NCBI GenBank assembly: GCA_002841785.1
Contig: PHAW01000008.1
Location: forward strand, 1-38,022
Origin: Deltaproteobacteria bacterium HGW-Deltaproteobacteria-3
Lineage (GTDB): Bacteria > Desulfobacterota > Desulfobulbia > Desulfobulbales > Desulfurivibrionaceae
Direction of reading: 5' to 3'
Length of the DNA stretch: 38,022 nt
Below are positions 16,950 through 25,402 of the stretch, in pieces (the first letter of the stretch is position 1; the number at the start of each line of letters is the position of its first letter). Made by a program: the position numbers and the translations under genes. Under the pieces are notes generated by a model. That model did not search any database and was not told the DNA's origin. It saw only the letters and a program-made list of their open reading frames with translations.

Positions 16950-17693
16950 TCATTGCCCGCCGACGTCCGGGATTTCAAAGGCCGTGGTAAAAGGAATCCG
17001 CGGCCGTTCATCCTGGCCGGCGACCACCAGGGAAACTTCCACCAGTTGCGGCAATCCGCCCTGGCGGGCGTCCCATTGCTCCAGCCAGCGCCCGCCGGTG
17101 TAAAAGCGCAGAGACAGGCTGGCAACATTCGGCGCCAGCCGCATCATCCGGCCGTCAACGGGTGCGGCGGTCGATTGCCGGGACCGCTCGGCCCGCAGCA
17201 GCACCTGGCGACCCGCATCCGCCTCTGGGTCCGGGGCGAGACGGTAGCGAACCTCGGAAATTCCGCTGCCGGTGTCGCTTACCAGGGTCACTGCCGTGGT
17301 GGTCAGTTCCAGGAAAGGTTCGTCCCGGTCATTGACGCCGCCGCGGAACATGGTTGTCTGATCGCCGGGCCGAAAGTAGGCGCCATGCAGTTCCCGGCCG
17401 AGGCGGTCGAAAATGACCCGCGCCAGGTGGTAGTCGGCGCTGTCACTGTCGAGGCGCAGTTTGGCGGAATTCACCCCCCCGAAGATTCCGTAGACCGCGG
17501 CCAGGAGGATGGCCAGCAGACTCATGGCCACCAGCACTTCGATCAGGGTGAAGCCGCGCACTTCCCCTGGCAACGAAGTATTAAACCGTACGCGATCACA
17601 GGGTGCCGCTTGTTCATTGGCTTTCCCTGCTTTATGGCTCCCCCCGTGATCGGTTACATTAAAACAGGAACGAGGTGATATCGACACTCTCAT
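16950..17693 (-). CDS. gspJ: Type II secretion minor pseudopilin GspJ, with repeat-derived leader
   Basis: The 247-residue protein has the prepilin motif RGFTLIEVLVAMSLLAILLAAVYGIF, then a GspJ-type pseudopilin domain (residues 75-247; DYHLARVIFDRLGRELHGAY; LRFYTGGRWLEQWDA). It forms the pseudopilus tip with GspI and GspK. ATG 17693 has the strong site AAGGAGGAGCGCA and lies inside the end of gspI (35 bp overlap). The leader runs about 47 residues before G/F because codons from about 13 onward derive from the inserted repeat at 17588-17657. Alternative shorter starts (GTG just before RGFT) have no ribosome-binding site at a workable distance. Confidence 0.85.
   Translation of the reverse strand: MRVSISPRSCFNVTDHGGSHKAGKANEQAAPCDRVRFNTSLPGEVRGFTLIEVLVAMSLLAILLAAVYGIFGGVNSAKLRLDSDSADYHLARVIFDRLGRELHGAYFRPGDQTTMFRGGVNDRDEPFLELTTTAVTLVSDTGSGISEVRYRLAPDPEADAGRQVLLRAERSRQSTAAPVDGRMMRLAPNVASLSLRFYTGGRWLEQWDARQGGLPQLVEVSLVVAGQDERPRIPFTTAFEIPDVGGQ
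17588..17657. repeat. Palindromic repeat in the gspJ leader (copy 2)
   Basis: A 70-bp element whose minus-strand reading begins GTAACCGATCACGGGGG and ends GCGGCACCCTGTGATCGCG then TAC. It is nearly an inverted repeat and shares ends with the elements at 16825 and 19111. It is located between the gspI stop and the conserved part of gspJ, and is translated as part of the GspJ leader. Confidence 0.6.
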
Positions 17694-18033
17694 TGCGCTC
17701 CTCCTTGCCCCAGAATACCGTAACCGTGACCATCTGCACCGCGGGCAGGGCTGTGGTGCTGATCCCGATCCGCCAGCGGTAGCCGGCAAACGGTTCGGCA
17801 AACGTCCCGACGCCATCGACCAATTTCGTCCCGCCGTTGCTTCGGGCTTCAAGTTCGCTCTGGGCCATCTTCTGCTGGGCCAGCAAGGTCGCCGTGGTCA
17901 GGTGCTGCAACCGGCTGTGCACCTCGATGGAACGGTTGCCGAGACTCAGCAGTGCGATCATGGCAATGCCGATGATCGCCAGAGCGATCATGATTTCCAG
18001 CAGAGTGAACCCCCGTTGCCCGGCAGCGTTAAT
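17659..18033 (-). CDS. gspI: Type II secretion minor pseudopilin GspI, start uncertain
   Basis: The frame encodes QRGFTLLEIMIALAIIGIAM, the prepilin cleavage motif, then SLGNRSIEVHSRLQHLTTATLLAQQKMAQSELE and a GspI-type C-terminus, 124 residues in all. There is no ATG, GTG or TTG in frame between the gspH stop and the RGFTLLE motif. The candidates are ATT 18033, with GGGGGA seven bases upstream and a normal six-residue leader, or CTG 18048 directly after the gspH stop. The first internal ATG (17991) would remove the cleavage site. The segment GTTAATGTCTGTGTCCCCC at 18028-18046 may be a repeat insertion that replaced the original start. Confidence 0.7.
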   Translation of the reverse strand: MNAAGQRGFTLLEIMIALAIIGIAMIALLSLGNRSIEVHSRLQHLTTATLLAQQKMAQSELEARSNGGTKLVDGVGTFAEPFAGYRWRIGISTTALPAVQMVTVTVFWGKEERNESVDITSFLF

Positions 18034-18048
18034 GTCTGTGTCCCCCAG

Positions 18049-18573
18049 TTAGAGCGTTTTATAGCCCTCGAAAATTTCAGCGGTCCCGGTCAGCGGCATG
18101 ACATGCAAGGTCAGTGCGTTTCCGCTGCCATCCTCGAGATGCACGCTGGTCTCCTCGACCCAACCGGCAGGATGCATCCGTACCGTCACCTCACCGGAGG
18201 TGAAAGTGCCCCGGTCCGGCAATTGCAGATCCCTGAACCGGACATCGCCGGCCAGCGTGGTCTCCCGGCCAATCCCGGAAAGGGTGACAACCTCACCGTC
18301 GGCGTCAAGAACCTGGGCGCTGTAGGTGCCACGGTCCAGGTTGCACACCAGGCGGTGCTCCCTTCCGGTCAGGGCCGCCTCATTGAACAGGTACTTGATC
18401 GTGCCGTTCAGGCAACGGGCGGAATAACCCAGCTTACTAGTCCCACCGAACAACGGGATGGTGAGCAGGGAGAACAAGGCCAGCAGCGTAATGACCACCC
18501 CCAGCTCCAGCAGGGTGAACCCGGACTGCCCGGATCCCCTCCTATTCGAGTTCCCAGTTGTTGATATCCGCAT
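18049..18573 (-). CDS. gspH: Type II secretion minor pseudopilin GspH
   Basis: The 174-residue protein has the prepilin motif QSGFTLLELGVVITLLALFSLLTIP about 18 residues in. A globular beta-rich domain follows with YLFNEAALTGREHRLVCNLDRGTY and VRMHPAGWVEET, as in GspH/FimT-type pseudopilins. It is a minor pseudopilin of the secretion piston. ATG 18573 was chosen for its GGGAGGGGAAGGG site; the frame opens further upstream. It overlaps gspG by 32 bp, so translation is coupled. Confidence 0.85.
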   Translation of the reverse strand: MRISTTGNSNRRGSGQSGFTLLELGVVITLLALFSLLTIPLFGGTSKLGYSARCLNGTIKYLFNEAALTGREHRLVCNLDRGTYSAQVLDADGEVVTLSGIGRETTLAGDVRFRDLQLPDRGTFTSGEVTVRMHPAGWVEETSVHLEDGSGNALTLHVMPLTGTAEIFEGYKTL

Positions 18574-18994
18574 CGAACCCTTCCCCTCCCGCTTCATTGT
18601 CGGCACCGTGACTGATCAGGTCAAAGCTCAGGCTGTGGGCCCCCGGAGAAATATAGATATACGGCTTGTTCCATGGATCAATCGGCTCTTTTTTCAGATA
18701 CCCTTCCTCTGGATATCGGGCCGGAATGCGCCCGGTGTCCGGCTTGAAAACCAAGGCCTTGAGCCCCTGCTCGGTGGTGGGAAAGAATCCGTTGTCGAGC
18801 TTGAACATGCCGAGCGCCACCTCGATTCCCTTCATGTCCACCTTGGCCTTGGTCACCTTGGCCATATCCGGACGGCTCAACAAGCGCGGCACGATCACCG
18901 CGGCCAGGATTCCAAGAATCACCACGACCACCATGATTTCGATCAGGGTAAAACCACGGCAGGAACGATAATAACGATAATGAGGTAATGGCAT
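18542..18994 (-). CDS. gspG: Type II secretion major pseudopilin GspG
   Basis: The 150-residue protein has the cleavage motif CRGFTLIEIMVVVVILGILAAVIVP, then KAKVDMKGIEVALGMFKLDNGFFPTTEQGL and DPWNKPYIYISPG. These include the calcium-site region of GspG (the C-terminal GADNEAGGEGFDADINNW). It is the main subunit of the pseudopilus that pushes substrate through GspD. CAGGAG lies before the ATG. The dodecamer around the start (GTTGAAGATGCC) is duplicated 29 bp upstream, but only the proximal copy has a proper site. A palindromic repeat separates it from gspF. Confidence 0.93.
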   Translation of the reverse strand: MPLPHYRYYRSCRGFTLIEIMVVVVILGILAAVIVPRLLSRPDMAKVTKAKVDMKGIEVALGMFKLDNGFFPTTEQGLKALVFKPDTGRIPARYPEEGYLKKEPIDPWNKPYIYISPGAHSLSFDLISHGADNEAGGEGFDADINNWELE

Positions 18995-19110
18995 CTTCAA
19001 CACTCCTGGCAATTGCCTGACGGCATCTTCAACACACCCACATCGGCGCGTATTGTTTGGTTTGTAACTACCCAGCTCGAAGCAGAATAGTGAGAATAAT
19101 CCCCTGGACC

Positions 19111-19216
19111 GTAACCGTTCAGCAGTGCCGCAGATGCTAGGAAGAGGTCTGCGAAGTGTGCTAATGCACATAAGCAGGCCGATGACAACGCAGATGCGGT
19201 TCTGCTGAACGGTTAC
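19111..19216. repeat. Palindromic repeat between gspF and gspG (copy 1)
   Basis: A 106-bp element with perfect 15-bp ends GTAACCGTTCAGCAG (19111-19125) and the inverse at 19202-19216; matching extends inward to CCGCA on both sides. An internal small hairpin, TGTGC-ATTA-GCACA, lies on the minus strand. It has the same end pattern as the elements at 16825 and 17588. It carries no ORF and no terminator-like T run. It lies within the operon, so if transcribed it folds into a long hairpin that could alter gspF/gspG ratio. Confidence 0.7.
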
Positions 19217-19223
19217 TGCTCTC

Positions 19224-20444
19224 TCAGCCGAATCCTTGGCTTGCCTGGAAAATCGGCAGCAGGATCGCCAGGACCGCAAAGCCGACCACCACGCCCATGA
19301 AGAGAATCATCAGCGGTTCGAGCAGGGAGAGCATGCCGGAAATCGACAGGTCGGTCTGGTGTTCGTATGTATCGGCGACCCGAAACAACATCTCTTCCAG
19401 TTTGCCGCTCTGCTCGCCGGCAGCCGTCAGTTGCACCAGCATCGACGGAAAGACCGCTGTTTCCCGGAGCACGCCCGCCAGGCTGCCCCCTTCCTGGACC
19501 CGCAGCCTGGCGGTCTCCACCGCCCGGCGCAACACGCGATTGGTCAAGAGGTTGCGCGCGATGTCAAGGGCCTTGAGCAGGGGAACGCCGCTCTGCAGCA
19601 GGGTGCCGAGGGTGCGGGCAAAACGGGTTGTGGCGATCAGCAGCAGCAGACGGCCGAAGACCGGCGCCTTGAGCAGCATGCGATCAATGCGCATTCGTCC
19701 GGCTTCGGTACGCCAATAACGCCGCAAGCCAGTGAAGCCAAGCACCAGCCCGAGGAGCAGCAGCCACCACCAGGCAACCAGCAGATCGACCAGGTTGATC
19801 AGCAGCAGGGTCGGCCAGGGCAAGGCCATTTTCATCTCCAGCAGCATGCGGGTGATCTTCGGCACCACGAACACGAACAAAAAGACAAGCACGGTGCTGC
19901 CGACCAGGGTCATCAGCACCGGGTAGGCCAGAGCAGCCTGAATCCGGGCCCGGGTCCGGTCCTGGCCCTCGAGAAAATCGGCCAGACGGAGCAAGGCTGT
20001 GTCGAGCGTGCCGCTGTTTTCCCCAACCTGGACCATGTTGATAAACAGGTCGGGAAAAACCGCCCGATGCCTGGCCAGCGCCTCATGGAGCGAATTCCCC
20101 TGCATAACCTCTTCGCGAACATTGGCCAGGACCTGCCCGATCATCGACTGGTCGGCCTGTTCGGCAACGCTTCCCAAGGCTGTATCGAGCGACAATCCGG
20201 CAACGAGCAGGGTGGCGAGCTGGCGGGTTGCCGAAGCGAGTTCCGCTGTCGAGCAGCGATGCAGAAGGGATCGCAGGTCCAGCCAGCCTCGGCGTGCGCC
20301 CGCGAGGGAGCTTTCGTGCAATCCGGTGGGAAAAATCCCCTTTTCGCGCAACTGCTGGCGCACCGGACCAGGTCCGGGCCCGTCGATCCGGCCGGAGACC
20401 TTGCGCCCATGGTTGTCGAGTCCGGTGTATTCGAACAGCGGCAC
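19224..20444 (-). CDS. gspF: Type II secretion inner-membrane platform protein GspF
   Basis: The 406-residue protein starts PLFEYTGLDNHGRKVSGRI after a GTG and has two repeated T2SSF cytoplasmic domains (ATRQLATLLVAGLSLDTALG; TTRFARTLGTLLQSGVPLLKAL). Three transmembrane helices follow, the last ending in the C-terminal LEPLMILFMGVVVGFAVLAILLPIF. It is the polytopic core of the assembly platform that contacts GspE. The GTG overlaps the gspE stop (TAGTG) and a GGAGGAG site lies inside gspE. All family landmarks are present. Confidence 0.94.
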   Translation of the reverse strand: MPLFEYTGLDNHGRKVSGRIDGPGPGPVRQQLREKGIFPTGLHESSLAGARRGWLDLRSLLHRCSTAELASATRQLATLLVAGLSLDTALGSVAEQADQSMIGQVLANVREEVMQGNSLHEALARHRAVFPDLFINMVQVGENSGTLDTALLRLADFLEGQDRTRARIQAALAYPVLMTLVGSTVLVFLFVFVVPKITRMLLEMKMALPWPTLLLINLVDLLVAWWWLLLLGLVLGFTGLRRYWRTEAGRMRIDRMLLKAPVFGRLLLLIATTRFARTLGTLLQSGVPLLKALDIARNLLTNRVLRRAVETARLRVQEGGSLAGVLRETAVFPSMLVQLTAAGEQSGKLEEMLFRVADTYEHQTDLSISGMLSLLEPLMILFMGVVVGFAVLAILLPIFQASQGFG

Positions 20445-22117
20445 TAGTTCTCCTCCTGGGTGACGCGCATCACTTCCTCGAGGGTGGTGATGCCCTGTAG
20501 CGCCTTGGCGAGGCCGGCAGCCCGCAGGGAGCGCATACCCCGCTGCATGGCTGCCTTCTTGATCGTGGCGGCATCCTTGTTCTGCAACAGCAGTTCGCGC
20601 ACCGCATCGTCCACCTTGAGCAGTTCATAGATGGCGATCCGGCCCCAGTAGCCGATCTGCATGCACTGGTCGCAGCCTGTGCCGCGATAGAAGGTGGCCC
20701 CGGCCGGCAGAGGGATCTCACCGGCGATCTCTTGCAGCAATTCCTCGGGCGGCTGGTGTGCCTTCTTGCAGTGGGGGCAGATGGTTCGCACCAACCGCTG
20801 GGCAACGATGCCGACGATACTCGAGGCGGCCAGAAACGGCTCGATCCCCATCTCCACCAAACGGGTCAGCGCGCCGGCAGCATCGTTGGTGTGCAGGGTC
20901 GAAAACACCATGTGGCCGGTCAAGGCGGATTGCACGGCAATCTCGGCGGTTTCACGATCGCGGATTTCACCGACCATGATGATGTCCGGGTCCTGGCGCA
21001 GAATCGAGCGCAGGCCGTTGGCAATGGGGTCTTCAACGGTGATGATGTTCTTCTCGCGATTGTTCAGGCGGGTCAAAGCCGTATAGAGGGTGGTGGTTTT
21101 GCCGCTGCCGGTGGGGCCGGTGACCAGAAAAATGCCGTGATTCTTGCTGATCATCGCCTCGAATGGCTGCAGCAAGTCGCTTTCCAACCCGATCTCCTCA
21201 AGGGTCAGGATCCCCGCCGCCTTGTCGAGCAGCCGCAGCACCACCCGTTCGCCAAAGGCCGTGGGCAAAGTCGAGACGCGGATATCCATGTCGCGGCCAC
21301 CCATCCGCACCCGGAAACGGCCATCCTGCGGCAACCGTTTTTCGGCGATATCCAACTGGGCCATGATCTTGATGCGGGAGACTATCCCGGCGTGGGCCTT
21401 GAATGTCGGCCTGAGAACTTCGTGCAGGATTCCGTCGACCCGGTAACGGACAATCAGTTCCCGCTCGAAGGGCTCGATATGGATATCGCTCGCCCGTTCC
21501 TTGAAACCCTGGGTGATCAGGCTGTTGACGAAGCGGATGATCGGAGCCTCGTCGGAACTGTCAAGCAAATCGCGGGGTTCGAGAGAAATGGCCAGCTCAT
21601 TGGCGCTGCCGCCATCGATCTCCTCAATCACGGCTCCGGTACTGCCGGCCTGTTTTTCATAGCCACGATGGATGGCGCGCAGGATCTCCTCCGGGGTGGC
21701 GACACAGGGTTCGATCTGGGCTCCGGTCAGGGTGCTCAAGTCATTCAGCGGACGGGTGTCGAGGGGATCGGCCACGGCCACCTGAAGAGAGTTATTCTGT
21801 TTTGCCAGGGGATAAATACGGTATTCCTTGGCAAAGCCGATGGGGATCATCCCGAGCAGACCCTCGGCAACCGTTTCCTCGGGAATCGTCTCCAGATAAG
21901 GAAGTTCGAACTGGACAGCCAGTGCCTTTGCCAGTGTCGTGCTGTCCAGCGCTTGTATCGTGGTAAGGATTTGGCCGAGGCGTTCGCCGCTCAGCTCCTG
22001 TTCCGCCAGGGCCGCCTCAATCCGCTCCTGCGGCACGGTGAAGTCCTGCTGGAGTATTTCGCCAATCCGCCGCCAGTTCTGCATAATGGGTTTCTTTTCA
22101 CACGGAGTTACGGTCAT
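20444..22117 (-). CDS. gspE: Type II secretion ATPase GspE, lacking a conserved internal block
   Basis: The 557-residue protein has the N1/N2 domains and a PilT-like ATPase core. It has Walker A GPTGSGKTT at 334-342, Walker B region RQDPDIIMVGEIRD at 375-387, and a zinc site with CPHC (447-450) and GCDQC near 487. The ATPase powers pseudopilus assembly. After ITVEDPI (residue 365) the text continues directly with ANGLRSILRQDPD. GspE and PilB proteins normally have about 21 more residues there (EYQL...GLTF), between the two core segments. The loss is in frame. It may abolish function or be an assembly error. ATG 22117 overlaps the gspD stop. Confidence 0.85.
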   Translation of the reverse strand: MTVTPCEKKPIMQNWRRIGEILQQDFTVPQERIEAALAEQELSGERLGQILTTIQALDSTTLAKALAVQFELPYLETIPEETVAEGLLGMIPIGFAKEYRIYPLAKQNNSLQVAVADPLDTRPLNDLSTLTGAQIEPCVATPEEILRAIHRGYEKQAGSTGAVIEEIDGGSANELAISLEPRDLLDSSDEAPIIRFVNSLITQGFKERASDIHIEPFERELIVRYRVDGILHEVLRPTFKAHAGIVSRIKIMAQLDIAEKRLPQDGRFRVRMGGRDMDIRVSTLPTAFGERVVLRLLDKAAGILTLEEIGLESDLLQPFEAMISKNHGIFLVTGPTGSGKTTTLYTALTRLNNREKNIITVEDPIANGLRSILRQDPDIIMVGEIRDRETAEIAVQSALTGHMVFSTLHTNDAAGALTRLVEMGIEPFLAASSIVGIVAQRLVRTICPHCKKAHQPPEELLQEIAGEIPLPAGATFYRGTGCDQCMQIGYWGRIAIYELLKVDDAVRELLLQNKDAATIKKAAMQRGMRSLRAAGLAKALQGITTLEEVMRVTQEEN

Positions 22118-24318
22118 TCGTTGCCCAATTGGCCTGACATCGGCTGGACCAGCGCCGGAGCTCCGCTGCCGGGCCCGGCGGTGCTCTCCGCTCCTGCCGC
22201 ACCTTCGGTCAGGCCGGAATCGCCCCTTGCCTTCTCACCAAAAAAATTATCCGGCAGTGCCTCGTTGACCTTGCCGGTCAATGATGCACCGGCAGCCTTG
22301 CGGTTGCGGTCGGTTATCAGGTCGAGATCCTTGGCATTCTTGATAATGGTCGGATTGATAAAGACCAGCAGGTTGGTCTTTTCTTTCTGGGTTGAGGTGC
22401 GCTTGAACAACCAGCCCAGCCCGGGGATATCGCCCAGGATCGGCACCTTGGTAACCGATTCGGTGACATTGGTATCGATCAGGCCGCCGAGAACCACGGT
22501 TTTATGGTTTTCCACCAGGACCGTATTGCGTAGCACGCGTTTGGTGAAGGTCGGGCCGACATCGCTGGGATTGCCGACGCTTGCAACCAGGGCCTGGGTG
22601 GCCGGAGCGATACTGGTGATTTCCTGATACACATTGAGGCGAACCAGATCGCCATCGGTAATCTGCGGGGTGAAACGCAAAACCAAGGCAACATCCTGGC
22701 GTTCCACGGAGACTCTCTGGGCCAGACCGTCGTTGGAGCCGACATCGGTCAGCCGGCCGGTGATGATCGGGACATTGGAGCCAACGATGATTTCAGCTTC
22801 TTCGTTGTCGGAAGTCAGCAGGCGCGGGGCCGAAAGCAAATTGACATCGGTGTCGGTTTTCGAGACATCGATCAGCACCGAAAGGGCCGGAACGGTGATC
22901 AGATTGCCGTTCGGGCCGGTGACGGTAATCGGGTTGAAAAAACCGCCGGCCAGCATCCCGTCGATGGCCTTGGTCAGAAGGTCCGGCGCACCGGGGATTG
23001 TCTGCTTCAGGGCATCCCCGATCCCGACCGGGCCGGTATTTTGGTTGCTGCTGCCAAAAATAATGCCGTTACCGTCGGCTGTCCCGGCGCCCTGCAGGGA
23101 GACCCCGAGACGCTGGGTGGCATCCATGGAGAGTTCCAGAATCAACGCCTCGACATAGACCTGCTTGCGCTTGATATCGAGCTTGTCAATGATTTGCTTG
23201 ATCGTTTTGTAGTTATCCAGACTGGCGTTGATGATCAGCGAATTGGTTGGCTTGTCGGCCGTAATGCTCACCGGGCTGGCTGACAGTGAATTGGGGGATA
23301 GCGGCCCGGCGGATATCGGCCCGGCGGGTGGTGACCCGGCCGCCAGGCCCTCCTTTTTAGAACCCTTGGCGTCCGTCTTGATGCCGCTGAGGATTTCGTT
23401 GAGGGTCGCCGCCAGAGTGACGGCATCGGCATTTTCCAGGTAACAGAGATTGATGTTGGAGCGGGTTCCGTCGATTTCCTGGTCCATCCGGGCAATCAGG
23501 GTCTTGATGATCACCATGTCCTCTCGGCTGGCGGTGACGATGACGCACCGGCCCGCGGGATAGGGGATGATCTTGGTAAGGACCTCATTGGCAAGGTTCG
23601 CTCCGGTTGCGGCCCTCCGCCGGGCAGGAGAAGCGGCATCGGGCTGGCTCATGGTCTCGTTGAGGGCCTTGGCGATATCATCCGCCTGGGAGTTCTTCAA
23701 CATGATGATCTCAATCTCGTTTGCCACATTCGGCTGATCAAGCTCGCGGATAATCTTGGCCAGCCGTTCGATGTTGGCCCCGGTATCCGTAATAATCAAG
23801 CTGTTTCCAGGCGGATAGGCGGCAACATTGGCGGTGGTCGGCATCAGAGGCATGAGGACGGTCTGGGCAACGATGCCCACGTCGAGGTGCTTCAGGCGAA
23901 AGACCCGGGTGATGACCTGCTCGGTAGACTTGCCCTTGCCATTGACAAGGGTCGGCAGGCTGGATTCCTTGGCGCTTTTCAACGAGACGATCTTGTTGGT
24001 GTTGCCCGAAGGGACAACCGTGTATCCCTTGACATTGAGAACCGTGAGAAACAGTTGATAGGCTGCGTCCAGGGTCATGCTGTCCGGGGAGATGATAGTG
24101 GCCTTGCCCTGCACGGTTTCGTCGTAGAGAAAGTTTTTCCCGGTCAGTTCGCTGATCGTCATGATCAGCTCGGTCAACTCCACATTCTTGAAATCGAGAG
24201 TAACCCGGCCATCCATGTCCGGCTTTGTTTTACTCTGCGCAAGAGACTGGATGGGAACGAGGCATAAAGCCAGAAACGTTATCCATACCACCATTCGGGA
24301 GGTAATCGGCATGCTCAT
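22114..24318 (-). CDS. gspD: Type II secretion outer-membrane secretin GspD
   Basis: The protein of about 734 residues has a signal peptide ending near SLAQ. N0-N3 domains follow (VTLDFKNVELTELIMTISELTGKNF in N0) and then the secretin domain with the family signature VPILGDIPGLGWLFKRTS. The multimer forms the outer-membrane pore. Residues about 330-350 are a repetitive GP/S-rich stretch (AGPISAGPLSPNSLSASP) in the N3 region, with a matching repeat in the DNA near 23290-23340. The start 24318 was chosen because AGGAG follows the gspC stop at the right distance; an in-frame ATG at 24345 overlaps gspC. Confidence 0.92.
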   Translation of the reverse strand: MSMPITSRMVVWITFLALCLVPIQSLAQSKTKPDMDGRVTLDFKNVELTELIMTISELTGKNFLYDETVQGKATIISPDSMTLDAAYQLFLTVLNVKGYTVVPSGNTNKIVSLKSAKESSLPTLVNGKGKSTEQVITRVFRLKHLDVGIVAQTVLMPLMPTTANVAAYPPGNSLIITDTGANIERLAKIIRELDQPNVANEIEIIMLKNSQADDIAKALNETMSQPDAASPARRRAATGANLANEVLTKIIPYPAGRCVIVTASREDMVIIKTLIARMDQEIDGTRSNINLCYLENADAVTLAATLNEILSGIKTDAKGSKKEGLAAGSPPAGPISAGPLSPNSLSASPVSITADKPTNSLIINASLDNYKTIKQIIDKLDIKRKQVYVEALILELSMDATQRLGVSLQGAGTADGNGIIFGSSNQNTGPVGIGDALKQTIPGAPDLLTKAIDGMLAGGFFNPITVTGPNGNLITVPALSVLIDVSKTDTDVNLLSAPRLLTSDNEEAEIIVGSNVPIITGRLTDVGSNDGLAQRVSVERQDVALVLRFTPQITDGDLVRLNVYQEITSIAPATQALVASVGNPSDVGPTFTKRVLRNTVLVENHKTVVLGGLIDTNVTESVTKVPILGDIPGLGWLFKRTSTQKEKTNLLVFINPTIIKNAKDLDLITDRNRKAAGASLTGKVNEALPDNFFGEKARGDSGLTEGAAGAESTAGPGSGAPALVQPMSGQLGNE

Positions 24319-24331
24319 TCGGAGAAAACTC

Positions 24332-25210
24332 CTATTGGATTTCATATGAAAAGCTCATCGGTTGATTATTGCGTTCGACGGCGATGGTTATCTGGCGCGC
24401 TTCGCGCAACTGCTGAACTATCTGCAAGCCTTTTTCCGGGCTGTCCAGCGTGGTATTATTGACATCAATAACCACGTCACCTATCCTCAGGCCCAACTGG
24501 CCCAGAATCGAGCGGGAGTCGATGCGCTGGATCACGAAGCCATCGATCTTGCCTGCCTGGGTGCGCGGTTGCATCTGGACCAAACGCATTTGGGCGGCAA
24601 AATTATCCCGCACCATTTCCCCCATGCTGCGGGAGATCAGCCAACGGTTTTCGCCGACGTTTTTTACCTCCCCGCCTGCCCTTCCAGGCTCTGCCTTGGG
24701 ATGCGTGGCGGGTGTCGAGAGGGGCCCCTTCTCCTGCAGCTTGAGAGTTATCACGCTTTGGTCCCGGTTCCTGATCTGTACCTGGTTGCGGAGGATTTTC
24801 TCGATGGTCCCGTCGCCGGGAACCGTGTCGCCAAGATGGTAGAATTTCAGTTCGTTATTGCCTTCGAGCAGGACCTGGGAACGTCCGGCCAGAACCACCG
24901 TGCCGATGAGTTTGAGGTCGGCACGGGCTGCGGCGGCCAAGGCGTCTTTCTTGCTCGCCAGGGTCATGGTCGCGGTGGCAGACCGGCTGTTTGCATCAAA
25001 AATATTGTTCTGCAGAATCAGGTTCAGCCCGGCTTCCGTGTTTTGCAGCGGCTCGCTCACGACGGAGTGACTGCGGGGAGGAGCGGCCATGATTTCCGGA
25101 CGCAGATTCATCTGCAAAACGGTATCGATCAGGTGCCCGCAGGCAAGCCCGAGAAGCACAAGCATGGCCAAAAAGATCGGCTTGTAAAAGCTGTGTAAAA
25201 CACTCAGCAT
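24332..25210 (-). CDS. gspC: Type II secretion protein GspC
   Basis: The 292-residue protein has a short cytoplasmic start and a transmembrane helix (KPIFLAMLVLLGLACGHLI). It then has the homology region (ADLKLIGTVVLAGRSQVLLEGNNELKFYHLGDTV) and a PDZ domain (IDSRSILGQLGLRIGDVVIDVN) at the C-terminus. GspC links the inner-membrane platform to the secretin N-domains. ATG 25210 was chosen for the usual distance to the helix; 25252 is an alternative with AAAGG upstream. It is first in the operon, with the promoter presumably between 25252 and 25355, but I see no clear box. Confidence 0.85.
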   Translation of the reverse strand: MLSVLHSFYKPIFLAMLVLLGLACGHLIDTVLQMNLRPEIMAAPPRSHSVVSEPLQNTEAGLNLILQNNIFDANSRSATATMTLASKKDALAAAARADLKLIGTVVLAGRSQVLLEGNNELKFYHLGDTVPGDGTIEKILRNQVQIRNRDQSVITLKLQEKGPLSTPATHPKAEPGRAGGEVKNVGENRWLISRSMGEMVRDNFAAQMRLVQMQPRTQAGKIDGFVIQRIDSRSILGQLGLRIGDVVIDVNNTTLDSPEKGLQIVQQLREARQITIAVERNNQPMSFSYEIQ

Positions 25211-25354
25211 GTCAAATCCCGTGGCCAGTTGAGTCGCAACGATATAGCCCATCGAACCTTTACACAGTGTGTGGAATGCATGGGTTTCCTTGACTGAATA
25301 GAAACACGGCGTCTTTTCAACCACCATTGCGCCATCCCGCCAACAAGCCGGAAT

Positions 25355-25386
25355 AAACAAAAACCCGCCGAAGCGGGTTTTTGTTT
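25355..25386. terminator. Bidirectional intrinsic terminator between BON lipoprotein and gspC
   Basis: A perfect 14-bp inverted repeat, AAACAAAAACCCGC and its complement, surrounds a CGAA loop. It has T-rich flanks on both strands. It ends the minus-strand BON gene 17 bp after its stop and insulates the gsp operon. Confidence 0.8.
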
Positions 25387-25402
25387 ACCGGAAACTCCGC
25401 CG

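Noticed and set aside
16825-19216. gsp repeats as a CRISPR array
   Set aside because: Three elements of different length with inverted ends, far apart and without regular spacers.
20732-22627. Long plus-strand open frame opposite gspE and gspD (631 codons)
   Set aside because: It is antisense to clear GspE/GspD coding sequence, has no recognisable domain or ribosome-binding site, and is explained by codon bias in a GC-rich gene.
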